From NCBI RefSeq assembly GCF_014189535.1, contig NZ_CP050307.1, forward strand, positions 372,001-436,000: 64,000 nucleotides of DNA, given 5' to 3'. The notes beneath the pieces are model-generated. The model was not told the origin of the DNA, ran no database searches, and saw only the letters and a list, made by a program, of their open reading frames with translations. Both the position numbers and the translations under genes were made by a program. The stretch comes from Rhizobium lusitanum (GTDB lineage Bacteria > Pseudomonadota > Alphaproteobacteria > Rhizobiales > Rhizobiaceae). Below, in pieces: positions 53,872 to 62,055 of this stretch (positions are counted from its first letter, which is position 1; every line of letters starts with the position of its first letter).

Positions 53872-54605
53872 TCGATACGAAGCAGCGCAGCCTCGATAGT
53901 TTCGACAGCCGGCAGGCTGGCGGCATGCGCGCGCTCGACCATGATCACCTCGATACCCAATTGCCGCGCAGCCTCGATCTTCGCATAGGTGGCATCGCCA
54001 CCGCTGTTCTTGGCGACCACCGCATCGATACGATATTCCCGCAGCATCGCCAGTTCGTCGTCCAGGTGGAACGGACCCTTGGCGTGGATATAGGTGACAT
54101 CAGGCGCCGTCAGCACCGGCTCGACCGGATCAACGCTGCGCACCCAATAATGATGGATGGGCGCGGCATTGGCGTGATGAGCCTCTTGCCGGCCGATCGC
54201 CAGGAAGATGCGGAGAGGGGAGGTGCCGAGTGCGGCAATCGCCTCGGAAACGCTGCGCACCGTGCGCCAGCGATCACCCTCGACCGGCAACCAGGCGGGC
54301 CGACGGAGTGCAAAAGCGGCAATACCCCTGCGACCGGCGGCGTCAACGGCATTGGCGGAAATGCGTGCGGCGAAAGGATGGGTCGCGTCGATCAGCAGAT
54401 CGATAGCCTCATCCTTCAAATAGCGCGCAAGCCCCTCGGCGCCACCAAAGCCGCCGGTGCGAACGGGAACCGGCTGCGGAGCCGGATCGGTGGTTCTGCC
54501 GGCCAGCGACAGTATGACATCGAGATCGGCGCGGGTAGCCAGCGATGCCGCCAGCCGGCGAGCTTCCGTCGTGCCACCCAAGATCAGAATGCGGGTTCCG
54601 CCCAT
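53835..54605 (-). CDS. cobK: Precorrin-6A reductase
   Basis: The product has 256 residues. ILILGGTTEARRLA is the N-terminal NADPH loop, DATHPFAARISANA and AKNSGGDATYAKIEAA are CobK/CbiJ signatures. It reduces precorrin-6A to precorrin-6B. It is the only cob gene on the minus strand here: its end overlaps cobJ by 37 bases and its start codon overlaps that of cobL by two bases, so its promoter must lie inside cobL. Confidence 0.94.
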   Translation of the reverse strand: MGGTRILILGGTTEARRLAASLATRADLDVILSLAGRTTDPAPQPVPVRTGGFGGAEGLARYLKDEAIDLLIDATHPFAARISANAVDAAGRRGIAAFALRRPAWLPVEGDRWRTVRSVSEAIAALGTSPLRIFLAIGRQEAHHANAAPIHHYWVRSVDPVEPVLTAPDVTYIHAKGPFHLDDELAMLREYRIDAVVAKNSGGDATYAKIEAARQLGIEVIMVERAHAASLPAVETIEAALLRIDHLASSLMKRGV

Positions 54606-55830
54606 GTCTGAGATACCTTCCGCTCAACGCTGGCTCACTCTTATCGGCATCGGCGAAGACGGTCCAGCCGGGCTCGGCGACGAGGCCAAGCGTTTGATAG
54701 CATATGCCCCGGTCGTCTTCGGCGGCGCGCGGCATATCGAGCTCACGCGGCCTTTGATCAAGGGCGAAGCGCATGCCTGGCTGAGCCCCTTCGAAAAATC
54801 CATCGAGGCCGTGCTGGCGCGGCGCGGGACACCGATCGTCGTGCTTGCTTCCGGGGATCCCTTTTTCTATGGCGTCGGCGCGACGCTTTCACGACATGTC
54901 CCCATCTCGGAAATGACCGTCATCGCAGCGCCGTCCTCCTTCAGCCTTGCCGCCTCGCGTCTCGGCTGGCCGTTGCAGGATGTCACTGTCCTCTCGCTGC
55001 ATGGCCGACCGCTCGATCTTGTCCGCCCACATCTGCATCCGGGCCGCAAGATCCTGGCCCTGACCTCGGATGGGCAGGGGCCGGCCGATCTCGCCCGCCT
55101 TTTGCAGGAAAACGGGTTCGGCCAATCGATGCTGACGGTTCTTGAAGCGCTGGGTGGGCCGAATGAGCGCGTTTCCAGACAGCAAGCCGCCAATTTTGCG
55201 CTCTCCGGCATCAATGATTTGAACGTATGCGGCATCGACGTCGTGGCGGGTGAGGGCGCGCGCATCCTGCCGCTCGCCGCGGGGCTTGACGATCACCTGT
55301 TTGAACATGACGGCCAGATCACCAAGCGGGAGATTCGGGCAATGACCTTGTCGGCGCTTGCACCGCGCCGGGGTGAATTGCTATGGGATATCGGAGCCGG
55401 TTCCGGCTCTATCGCCATCGAATGGATGCTCGCCGATCCCTCGATGCGCGCCATCGCCATCGAATCCAACAGTGACCGTGCTGCCCGCATTCGCCGTAAT
55501 GCAGCGAGCTTCGGTGTCCCGGGGCTTGCCGTCGTTGAAGCGCAGGCACCGCATGCACTTACCGGATTGCCCACGCCCGACGCGATCTTCATCGGCGGCG
55601 GTGGCAGCGATGCCGGCGTCATGGATGCGGCCGTCGGCGAATTGAAGAAGGGTGGGCGGTTGGTTGCCAATGCGGTGACGACCGAAATGGAAGCGATCCT
55701 GCTCACTGAGCATGCCCGTCGCGGCGGCTCGCTGATCCGTATCGATATCGCCCGCGCCGCGCCCATCGGCAGCATGACCGGCTGGCGGCCGGCGATGCCG
55801 GTGACGCAGTGGTCATGGGTTAAAGAATGA
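54604..55830 (+). CDS. cobL: Precorrin-6Y C5,15-methyltransferase (decarboxylating)
   Basis: From ATG 54604 the product is 408 residues. The N-terminal half is a CbiE-like methylase (LTLIGIGEDGPAGLG, LASGDPFFYGVGATL). The C-terminal half is CbiT-like with DIGAGSGSIAIEWML and the decarboxylase activity. It adds two methyl groups at C5 and C15 and removes the C12 acetate carboxyl. Its start codon overlaps the divergent cobK start; the ribosome site would be inside the cobK coding region. Confidence 0.95.
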   Translation: MSEIPSAQRWLTLIGIGEDGPAGLGDEAKRLIAYAPVVFGGARHIELTRPLIKGEAHAWLSPFEKSIEAVLARRGTPIVVLASGDPFFYGVGATLSRHVPISEMTVIAAPSSFSLAASRLGWPLQDVTVLSLHGRPLDLVRPHLHPGRKILALTSDGQGPADLARLLQENGFGQSMLTVLEALGGPNERVSRQQAANFALSGINDLNVCGIDVVAGEGARILPLAAGLDDHLFEHDGQITKREIRAMTLSALAPRRGELLWDIGAGSGSIAIEWMLADPSMRAIAIESNSDRAARIRRNAASFGVPGLAVVEAQAPHALTGLPTPDAIFIGGGGSDAGVMDAAVGELKKGGRLVANAVTTEMEAILLTEHARRGGSLIRIDIARAAPIGSMTGWRPAMPVTQWSWVKE

Positions 55831-55846
55831 GAAGTGGGGTAGCTGA

Positions 55847-56605
55847 ATGACGGTGCATTTCATCGGAGCGGGACCGGGTGCGGCTGACCTGATCACCGTC
55901 CGCGGCAGGGACCTGATCGGCAAATGCCCGGTCTGCCTCTATGCCGGCTCGATCGTCTCGCCGGAGCTTCTGCAATATTGCCCGCCGGGCGCTCGCATCG
56001 TCGATACCGCGCCAATGTCCCTGGACGAGATCGAGGCCGAATATCTGAAAGCGGCTGCATCGGGTAAGGATGTCGCGCGCCTGCATTCCGGCGATCTCTC
56101 GGTCTGGAGCGCTGTCGCCGAGCAGATCCGTCGCCTGGAAAAGCACGATATCCCCTACACGCTGACCCCCGGCGTTCCCGCCTTTGCGGCGGCGGCCTCC
56201 GCCCTTGGACGCGAGTTGACCATTCCCGCCGTCGCTCAAAGCCTTGTTCTCACGCGGGTTTCCGGCCGCGCCTCGCCGATGCCGAACGATGAGACGTTGG
56301 CAAAATTCGGCGCCACGGGCGCGACGCTCGCCATTCACCTGGCGATCCATGCGCTCGGGCAGGTGGTCGAGGAATTGACGCCGCTTTATGGCGCTGATTG
56401 CCCGGTCGCGATCGTCGTCAAGGCCTCCTGGCCGGACGAGCGCATTCTTCGCGGCACACTGGGCACGATTGAAGCACAAGTCGCGGCCGAGCCGATCGAG
56501 CGTACCGCACTGATCTTCGTCGGCCCGTCGCTCACCGCCGACGATTTCCGCGAGAGTTCGCTTTACGATCCTGCCTATCAGCGCCGTTTCCGGGGCAGGG
56601 AATGA
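55847..56605 (+). CDS. cobM: Precorrin-4 C11-methyltransferase
   Basis: The product has 252 residues. [20 protein letters not shown] is the N-terminus, [15 protein letters not shown] and [16 protein letters not shown] the SAM loops. It methylates C11 of precorrin-4. It follows cobL by 16 bases with GTGGGG as a possible ribosome site and is the last cob gene of the run; nikR follows after 71 bases. Confidence 0.95.
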   Translation: MTVHFIGAGPGAADLITVRGRDLIGKCPVCLYAGSIVSPELLQYCPPGARIVDTAPMSLDEIEAEYLKAAASGKDVARLHSGDLSVWSAVAEQIRRLEKHDIPYTLTPGVPAFAAAASALGRELTIPAVAQSLVLTRVSGRASPMPNDETLAKFGATGATLAIHLAIHALGQVVEELTPLYGADCPVAIVVKASWPDERILRGTLGTIEAQVAAEPIERTALIFVGPSLTADDFRESSLYDPAYQRRFRGRE

Positions 56606-56676
56606 CAGGCAGCGGATGCCGTTGCAATTCCCGCTGAAATTTCCTCTAGTCGGACCATTCGCAAAAGGGGAAAGAG

Positions 56677-57114
56677 ATGCAGCGCATCACCATTACCATC
56701 GATGATGATCTTCTGGAGACGATCGACAAGATCAGCGAACTGCGCGGCTATGCCAGCCGCTCGGAAACGCTGCGCGATCTCGTGCGCGACGCTGTCACCC
56801 GCGAGCAGGCGGCCGTCAACAGCGAAACGAAGTGTTACGCCACGCTTACTTATGTCTACGAACACGAGACCCGCGATCTCTCACGCCGCCTGACGACAAC
56901 GCAGCATCATCACCATGATCTCTCTGTCTCGACACTGCACGTTCACGTCGACGGGCACGATTGCCTGGAAGTCTCCGTGCTGAAAGGCACGGTCGGAGAG
57001 ATCAAATCCTTCGCCGACAGCGTGGTCACCCAACGCGGTGTTCGTTTCGGGAATTTGCATCTCATTCCGTCGGAACATGGCCCACACGATCATGGGCCAC
57101 ATTCACACGATTGA
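56677..57114 (+). CDS. nikR: Nickel-responsive regulator NikR
   Basis: The product has 145 residues. The N-terminal ribbon-helix-helix is MQRITITIDDDLLETIDKI and the metal domain has the expected HHHHD, LHVHVDGHDCLEV pattern, giving the His, His-x-His, Cys nickel site. The C-terminus adds a His-rich tail (EHGPHDHGPHSHD), which may store or sense metal. No nikABCDE or hupE gene is in the window, so its target is elsewhere, or it controls cobalt/nickel supply for the adjacent cob genes. AAAGGGGAAAGAG precedes the ATG. Confidence 0.93.
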   Translation: MQRITITIDDDLLETIDKISELRGYASRSETLRDLVRDAVTREQAAVNSETKCYATLTYVYEHETRDLSRRLTTTQHHHHDLSVSTLHVHVDGHDCLEVSVLKGTVGEIKSFADSVVTQRGVRFGNLHLIPSEHGPHDHGPHSHD

Positions 57115-57117
57115 TCC

Positions 57118-57140
57118 GCGAGATCAGCTTGGAATCTCGC
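57118..57140. terminator. Hairpin between convergent nikR and isomerase genes
   Basis: GCGAGAT (57118-57124) and ATCTCGC (57134-57140) pair perfectly over a 9-base loop in the 36-base gap between two facing genes. No T run is present. A bidirectional terminator is the likely role. Confidence 0.4.
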
Positions 57141-57150
57141 ATCGCCGCCA

Positions 57151-57963
57151 TCAAACCTGCGCGGACAAATAGGCCATGCTTTGCTTCAATGCCTCCGCCG
57201 GCTCCTTCAGCGCATGCACGTCCGGCGCAAAGGGCTCGAAGGAGAAGGGACCGGCATAGCCGGCGGACAACAGCGCCCGCATCTGGCCCGCATTGTCGAG
57301 ACGATCACTGGCGTCGACCAGGACGCGATGCGGGTCGCGCATATCGGAGACCGTAACATTCGTATCGCTGACGCCGGAGATATGAACCAGGCCGGTAAGC
57401 TCGGGGAAAGTGGCCGTCTCGCCGGCAAGGTGATGATGGAACGTGTCGTGGACGAGGCGGAAGGTGGATTGGGCGTCGAGGGATTTGATCGCGGCCGCTG
57501 CTTCCGTCTTCGAGCTTAGCGAGCAGATCTCGAAACCGAGCGGCTCGACCAGGCCGATGATCCCAGCCTCGTCCAATATCGGCTTTAGCGCCGTTAGCGC
57601 TGTCAGGAGATTGTGCCGGCGGGCATCCGGCTCACGGCCGCTACCGTCGTTGACGGGAACGAGCACCAGCGCCTTGGCGCCGCAATCGCGTGCATAGCCG
57701 ATGAGTTCGGCAGCCTCCTTGGCGCGGACCTCATTCCACTCGTTGAAGCGCTGTAGCGCGTTGATCGAAATGATCGTCAGCCCATGCTGTGCCGCAAGCG
57801 CCTTGACGGCCGCCGCCGCCGTACCATCGATGATGGCGTTGCCGGCCAAGTCGTTGCGGATTTCGACGCTGTCGATGCCGAGGCTCTTCGCCGTGGAGAA
57901 GAAGGTCTCAAGGGGCAGGGACGGCGCGCACATGTGATTGAGCGCGAAACGAATGGAACTCAT
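57151..57963 (-). CDS. TIM-barrel sugar isomerase/epimerase (IolI/MocC-like)
   Basis: The start at 57963 is chosen because GAGGAGG lies just upstream. The product has 270 residues. SIRFALNHMCAPSLPLETFF opens the barrel; likely metal residues are the Glu in GLVEPLGFE, the Asp and His in LVHDTFHHHLAGE, the His in GLVHISGV and the Glu in PFSFEPFAPD. The fold matches 2-keto-myo-inositol isomerases and the rhizopine protein MocC. A CTATCA-N4-TGATAG operator lies 106 bases upstream, shared with the oxygenase genes at 59306, so it belongs to the same regulon. Confidence 0.83.
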   Translation of the reverse strand: MSSIRFALNHMCAPSLPLETFFSTAKSLGIDSVEIRNDLAGNAIIDGTAAAAVKALAAQHGLTIISINALQRFNEWNEVRAKEAAELIGYARDCGAKALVLVPVNDGSGREPDARRHNLLTALTALKPILDEAGIIGLVEPLGFEICSLSSKTEAAAAIKSLDAQSTFRLVHDTFHHHLAGETATFPELTGLVHISGVSDTNVTVSDMRDPHRVLVDASDRLDNAGQMRALLSAGYAGPFSFEPFAPDVHALKEPAEALKQSMAYLSAQV

Positions 57964-58068
57964 GCGGGTATTCCTCCTCGTCGGCCGGCGGGACAATTAC
58001 TCGGCCGTACATGCCAAGATGACTATCCAGAATCGCACTGCCGATCCATCCTCGACCTATTGCATCGG

Positions 58069-58084
58069 CTATCATCGATGATAG
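58069..58084. promoter_or_regulatory. Perfect 16-base palindromic operator (isomerase promoter)
   Basis: CTATCA-TCGA-TGATAG is fully symmetric and lies upstream of the isomerase gene on the minus strand. The same half-sites with the same spacing occur at 59169-59184, which supports binding by the LacI protein encoded between them. Confidence 0.7.
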
Positions 58085-58096
58085 AAATATCCGCGT

Positions 58097-58116
58097 AATG
58101 ATGGGATTCCATCATT
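58097..58116. repeat. Inverted repeat at the LacI gene end, with a second copy of part at 59208
   Basis: AATGATGG-GATT-CCATCATT has perfect 8-base arms and lies 6 bases beyond the LacI stop. The segment GATTCCATCATTC (58105-58117) occurs again at 59208-59220, near the oxygenase promoter. It may be a terminator for the LacI message or another regulator-binding element. Confidence 0.5.
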
Positions 58117-58121
58117 CCCGA

Positions 58122-59150
58122 CTAGATGTTTTCCGAGATGAAAATGTCGAATGGCAAGAAGGATTGGCCCGGCATGGTCGCCTCGCCGCGCTCAACGGCG
58201 CCGATCATCAAGCCAAACAGCTCCTTGCAGAGCGAGGGGAGCGGGGTGCCGATGACCATGGAGACGACATCATCGGCAAGCGCCGCCTTCGATTCCGGCG
58301 TCAGCTCGTTGACGACGACGACCAGTTTTCCGGCAAGCCCTTCCTCACGGATAGCGGAGATCGCACCCTCCATGCCGCCACCGCAGACGTAGAAACCGAT
58401 GAGATCCGGATGTTTCTGCAAGAGGTTCAGCGTCGCCTCGTGGGTGATCTCCGCGGTGTCCAGATTGATAAGCGTATCCAGCACCTCGAAATCGGGTGCA
58501 TTCTCGCGGAAATAGGAGCGAAAGCCGATCTCGCGCAGTTCATGGCCGTGAAAACGATGGCTGCCGACGAAGCAGGCGACCTTGCCTGGGCGATGCGCCG
58601 ACTTGGCGATGGTCCAGGCGGCTGTGCGCCCGACTTTGCGATTGTCGACGCCGATATAGGTTTCGCGCACGCCCGTCGCGAAGTCGGATAGGAGCGAAAA
58701 GACGGGGATCCCCTTTTCCTTCAACTCTTCAATTGCCGTGGTTACCGCCGGATAATCGGGTGCGACAAGCGCAACGGCCTGGGTCCGCGCCGCCATGGCT
58801 TTCAGCTTTTCGACGATCGCCGTCGGTGTGGATGCGGCGACAAAATCGACCTGCGCATGGATACGTGCGGTGGCGACTGTCTGCGCCGTCGCCGTAATCT
58901 CCTTGGCGAAGGCCTGATAGAAGGGTTGCGATGGCTTCTGCAGCACGAAGCCCAGCCGGTATTGCGGCAGGTCCTCGAAAACGCGCTGCCGCAGCAGGCC
59001 CACTGCATGATAGCCGATCGACTGCGCGGCCTCATAGACGCGCCGGGCCGTTTCCTCGCGGACGCGATGCCGCCCGTTGAGCACGCGATCAATGGTTGCC
59101 ACGCTGACGCCGGATGCTTTTGCGAGGTCGGAAATCGTCGGGCGGCGCAT
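58122..59150 (-). CDS. LacI-family transcriptional regulator
   Basis: The product has 342 residues. The helix-turn-helix is TISDLAKASGVSVATIDRVL, followed by a hinge and an effector domain of the ribose/inositol-binding type (GFVLQKPSQPFYQAFAKEI, YVCGGGMEGAISAI). It sits between the isomerase gene and the oxygenase operon, and matching palindromes are found in front of both. It is divergent from the oxygenase genes and likely represses all three transcripts until a sugar- or inositol-like effector appears. Confidence 0.88.
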   Translation of the reverse strand: MRRPTISDLAKASGVSVATIDRVLNGRHRVREETARRVYEAAQSIGYHAVGLLRQRVFEDLPQYRLGFVLQKPSQPFYQAFAKEITATAQTVATARIHAQVDFVAASTPTAIVEKLKAMAARTQAVALVAPDYPAVTTAIEELKEKGIPVFSLLSDFATGVRETYIGVDNRKVGRTAAWTIAKSAHRPGKVACFVGSHRFHGHELREIGFRSYFRENAPDFEVLDTLINLDTAEITHEATLNLLQKHPDLIGFYVCGGGMEGAISAIREEGLAGKLVVVVNELTPESKAALADDVVSMVIGTPLPSLCKELFGLMIGAVERGEATMPGQSFLPFDIFISENI

Positions 59151-59168
59151 ATCGGCTCCTGATGTGTT

Positions 59169-59208
59169 CTATCAGTAATGATAGTGCAGTGATGATAGCT
59201 TTTGATAG
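59169..59208. promoter_or_regulatory. Operator cluster between LacI and the oxygenase operon
   Basis: CTATCA-GTAA-TGATAG (59169-59184) has the same half-sites and spacing as the operator at 58069-58084. Two more TGATAG half-sites follow at 59193-59198 and 59203-59208. This cluster is in the 155-base gap between the LacI start at 59150 and the ATG at 59306, so one regulator could control both directions. Confidence 0.65.
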
Positions 59209-59305
59209 ATTCCATCATTCACGCATTGAGGCAAGCAAAAACTCGGCCTATCCTTCTCGGCATGAGGTGCGGTGCGCTTTTTTTGGCGCATCGCGGGAGG
59301 AAGAG

Positions 59306-60391
59306 ATGATTGAGACAATCAAACGCGATTACAGCCTGCTCGGCCCGAGCAGCAAGCGGGCGGTCGAAACGGGGCTGGCGGCGGCGGAGTGGTATCACAC
59401 GGATATTCCCCGCAAGGAGATGAAGGCGCTGATGCAGCGCTCCGACAAGGCCGCCATTCGCGACACGATCATTTGGCTGGGCAGCATGGTCATCTTCGCC
59501 GGGCTTGGCGTCTATTTCTGGGGCTCGTGGCTCTCGGTTCCCTTCTTCCTGGCCTATGGCGTGCTCTACGGTTCCGCCTCCGACAGCCGCTGGCACGAAT
59601 GCGGCCACGGCACGGCTTTCAAGACCCGTTGGATGAACGACGCGGTCTATCAGATCGCCTGTTTCATGATCATGCGCAATCCGGTGACTTGGCGCTGGAG
59701 CCATACCCGCCACCACACCGATACCGTCATCGTCGGCCGCGACCCGGAAATCGCTGTCATGCGGCCGCCGGATCTCCTGCGCCTTGTTCTGAATTTCTTC
59801 GGTATTCTCGATGCTGCCTATGGCATGCTGGATATGATCCGCAATGCCGCCGGCATCGTCAGCGCCGAGGAAAAGACCTTCATCCCGGAGCAGGAGCAGC
59901 CGAAGGCGATCCGCATCGCCCGCATCTGGACAGCGATCTACGTGGTGACCATTGCTGCGACTATTTACATGGGCTCGATCCTACCACTGGTGCTGATTGG
60001 CCTGCCGCGGCTCTATGGCGCCTGGCATCATGTGTTGACCGGCCTGCTGCAGCATGGCGGCCTTGCCGACAATGTCATCGACCACCGGCTGAACAGCCGC
60101 TCGGTGCTGATGAACCCGATCAGCCGCTTCATCTATTGGAACATGAACTATCATGTCGAGCATCACATGTTCCCGATGGTGCCCTACCATGCGCTGCCAA
60201 AGCTGCATGCGATGATCAAGCACGACCTTCCGCAGCCCAATCCGTCCATCTGGTCGGGTTATCGCGAGATGATCCCGGCCTTTCTCCGTCAGCTCAAGAA
60301 CGAGGATTATTTCCTGAAGCGTGAGCTGCCGCCGACGGCGCGGCCCTATCGGGAAGAATTCCACGGCGCATTGCCCGAAGCGGCACAATAA
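59306..60391 (+). CDS. Fatty-acid-desaturase-fold di-iron oxygenase (MocD-like)
   Basis: The start at 59306 has a strong GGGAGGAAGAG site. The 361-residue protein has membrane segments (about 55-90 and 215-240) and the three histidine boxes of membrane di-iron enzymes: HECGH at 97-101, HTRHH at 133-137, and HVEHH near 304-308. It is followed by a Rieske ferredoxin and its reductase, the order of rhizopine mocD-mocE-mocF. MocD is thought to demethylate 3-O-methyl-scyllo-inosamine. That this protein acts on rhizopine rather than a lipid is inferred from gene context. Confidence 0.85.
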   Translation: MIETIKRDYSLLGPSSKRAVETGLAAAEWYHTDIPRKEMKALMQRSDKAAIRDTIIWLGSMVIFAGLGVYFWGSWLSVPFFLAYGVLYGSASDSRWHECGHGTAFKTRWMNDAVYQIACFMIMRNPVTWRWSHTRHHTDTVIVGRDPEIAVMRPPDLLRLVLNFFGILDAAYGMLDMIRNAAGIVSAEEKTFIPEQEQPKAIRIARIWTAIYVVTIAATIYMGSILPLVLIGLPRLYGAWHHVLTGLLQHGGLADNVIDHRLNSRSVLMNPISRFIYWNMNYHVEHHMFPMVPYHALPKLHAMIKHDLPQPNPSIWSGYREMIPAFLRQLKNEDYFLKRELPPTARPYREEFHGALPEAAQ

Positions 60392-60421
60392 CAGCTAAAA
60401 ACTGAAATCAGGGAGGCAAGA

Positions 60422-60736
60422 ATGAGCGGCAATTGGATCGAGGTCTGCGCAGCCGATGCGATAGACGAAGAAGATGTGATGCGCTTCGACCACGGCGGAC
60501 GGACCTTCGCGATTTATCGCAGTCCGGACGATGAATACTTCGCCACCGACGGTCTCTGCACACATGAGCAGATCCATCTCGCCGATGGGCTGGTCATGGA
60601 CCACATCATCGAATGTCCGAAGCACAACGGCCGTTTCGATTACCGGACCGGCGAGGCCAAGGGTGCACCCGTCTGCGTCAACCTCCAGACCTATCCGGTC
60701 AAAGTCGAAGGCGGCACCGTCTTCATTGCGGTGTAG
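60422..60736 (+). CDS. MocE-family Rieske [2Fe-2S] ferredoxin
   Basis: The product is 104 residues. Cys46 and His48 (CTH) and Cys65 and His68 (CPKH) bind the Rieske cluster. It would carry electrons from the reductase at 60747 to the di-iron oxygenase encoded just before it. GGGAGGC lies before the ATG. Its length and motif spacing fit small soluble Rieske ferredoxins of the MocE type. Confidence 0.9.
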   Translation: MSGNWIEVCAADAIDEEDVMRFDHGGRTFAIYRSPDDEYFATDGLCTHEQIHLADGLVMDHIIECPKHNGRFDYRTGEAKGAPVCVNLQTYPVKVEGGTVFIAV

Positions 60737-60746
60737 GGAGAAAGTC

Positions 60747-61973
60747 ATGCCGCATTTTATCATCGTCGGGGCAGGGGAATGCGGCGCGCGCGCTGCCTTT
60801 GCGCTGAGGGAGAAGGGCTTTGATGGCGACATCACTTTGATCGGCGCCGAGCCGGTCGCACCCTATGAGCGCCCGCCGCTCTCGAAGGAAGGGCTTGTCC
60901 ATGCGGCTGAACCGAAGTTCGTGACGGCATTGGAGCGTTACACGGAACAGCGTATCGACTTGCGACTGGGCATTGATGTGATTGATATCGATCCGGCTAC
61001 CAAGGCGGTCACGCTCTCAGGCGGAGAAAAGCTCGGCTACGACAAATTGCTATTGGCAACCGGCGCATCCGCGCGTCCCTTTCCAGGCCTTGCCGGAACT
61101 GGCGAGCGCATTCGCCTGCTTCGCACCCATGCCGATGCTTGCGCTTTGCGGGCAGTCCTTCATCCCGGCCAGCACATCGCGATTATCGGTGGCGGCTTCA
61201 TCGGTCTCGAACTGGCGGCCACGGCGCGCAAGCTTGGCGCGGAGGTGACCATTATCGAGGGCTTGCCGCGCGTTCTGAAGCGAGGCGTGCCGGAGGAGAT
61301 TGCCGAGGTTATGGCAGGGCGCCATCGGCAGGAAGGCGTCGATATCCGCTGCGGCGAGACTATCGTCGCCGTCGAGGAGGGGGCGGATAGCACTGTTATT
61401 CGCCTGGGGAGCGGCGAGATCATCTCCGCCGATCTCGTCCTGATCGGCATCGGCGCTCTTCCGAACGTCGCATTGGCAGAGAAGGCGGGCCTTGCGATCG
61501 ACAACGGCATCGCGGTGAACGAGCGGCTGGAGACCTCCAGGGCCGATATTTTCGCGGCCGGAGATTGCTGCTCATTCCCGCTGGCGCTTTATGGCGGGCG
61601 GCGGGTTCGGCTGGAGTCCTGGCGCAATGCACAGGAACAGGGAACATTGGCAGCGGGCAACATGCTCGGCGAAGGGAACAGCATTTCCGCCGTGCCGTGG
61701 TTCTGGTCCGATCAATATGATCTGACGCTGCAGATCGCCGGCCTTGCCGATGGTGCAACGACAACGCTCAGGCGCGATCTTTCCGACGGGGCCTTCATCC
61801 TCTTTCATCTCGATGATGCCGGGCGGCTTCTCGCAGCCAGCGGCATCGGCCAAGGCAATGCTGTCGCCCGTGATATCCGCCTTGCCGAAATGTTGATCGC
61901 CGCCCATGCGCACCCCGATCCAGAGGCGCTGACGGCAAGTCATGTCAAACTGAAATCGCTTCTTGCGGCATGA
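60747..61973 (+). CDS. Ferredoxin reductase, FAD/NAD-dependent (MocF-like)
   Basis: The start at 60747 has GGGAGAAAG upstream; the gene lies 10 bases after the ferredoxin. The product has 408 residues with FAD loop VGAGECGARAA, PYERPPLSKEGL, NAD loop IGGGFIGLELAA and FAAGDCCS. It matches rubredoxin/ferredoxin reductases that serve oxygenases and accepts electrons from NADH. It completes the three-protein oxygenase. Confidence 0.9.
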   Translation: MPHFIIVGAGECGARAAFALREKGFDGDITLIGAEPVAPYERPPLSKEGLVHAAEPKFVTALERYTEQRIDLRLGIDVIDIDPATKAVTLSGGEKLGYDKLLLATGASARPFPGLAGTGERIRLLRTHADACALRAVLHPGQHIAIIGGGFIGLELAATARKLGAEVTIIEGLPRVLKRGVPEEIAEVMAGRHRQEGVDIRCGETIVAVEEGADSTVIRLGSGEIISADLVLIGIGALPNVALAEKAGLAIDNGIAVNERLETSRADIFAAGDCCSFPLALYGGRRVRLESWRNAQEQGTLAAGNMLGEGNSISAVPWFWSDQYDLTLQIAGLADGATTTLRRDLSDGAFILFHLDDAGRLLAASGIGQGNAVARDIRLAEMLIAAHAHPDPEALTASHVKLKSLLAA

Positions 61974-62055
61974 TCCACGTCCAAGCGCCCAGGCTTACCC
62001 TTGACGAATGGCCCTGAACGGCAAACTCTCTCCATTTGGTCATCAGGGGGATACG

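Noticed and set aside
57076..57097. Inverted repeat TGGCCCA-N8-TGGGCCA near the end of nikR
   Set aside because: It lies in the codons of the repeated His-Gly-Pro tail and is more simply explained by the protein repeat than by a terminator.
59306..60391. Calling the desaturase-like gene a housekeeping lipid desaturase
   Set aside because: The three histidine boxes would allow it, but the linked Rieske ferredoxin, reductase, sugar isomerase and LacI operators favour a catabolic oxygenase; lipid desaturation is kept only as an alternative.
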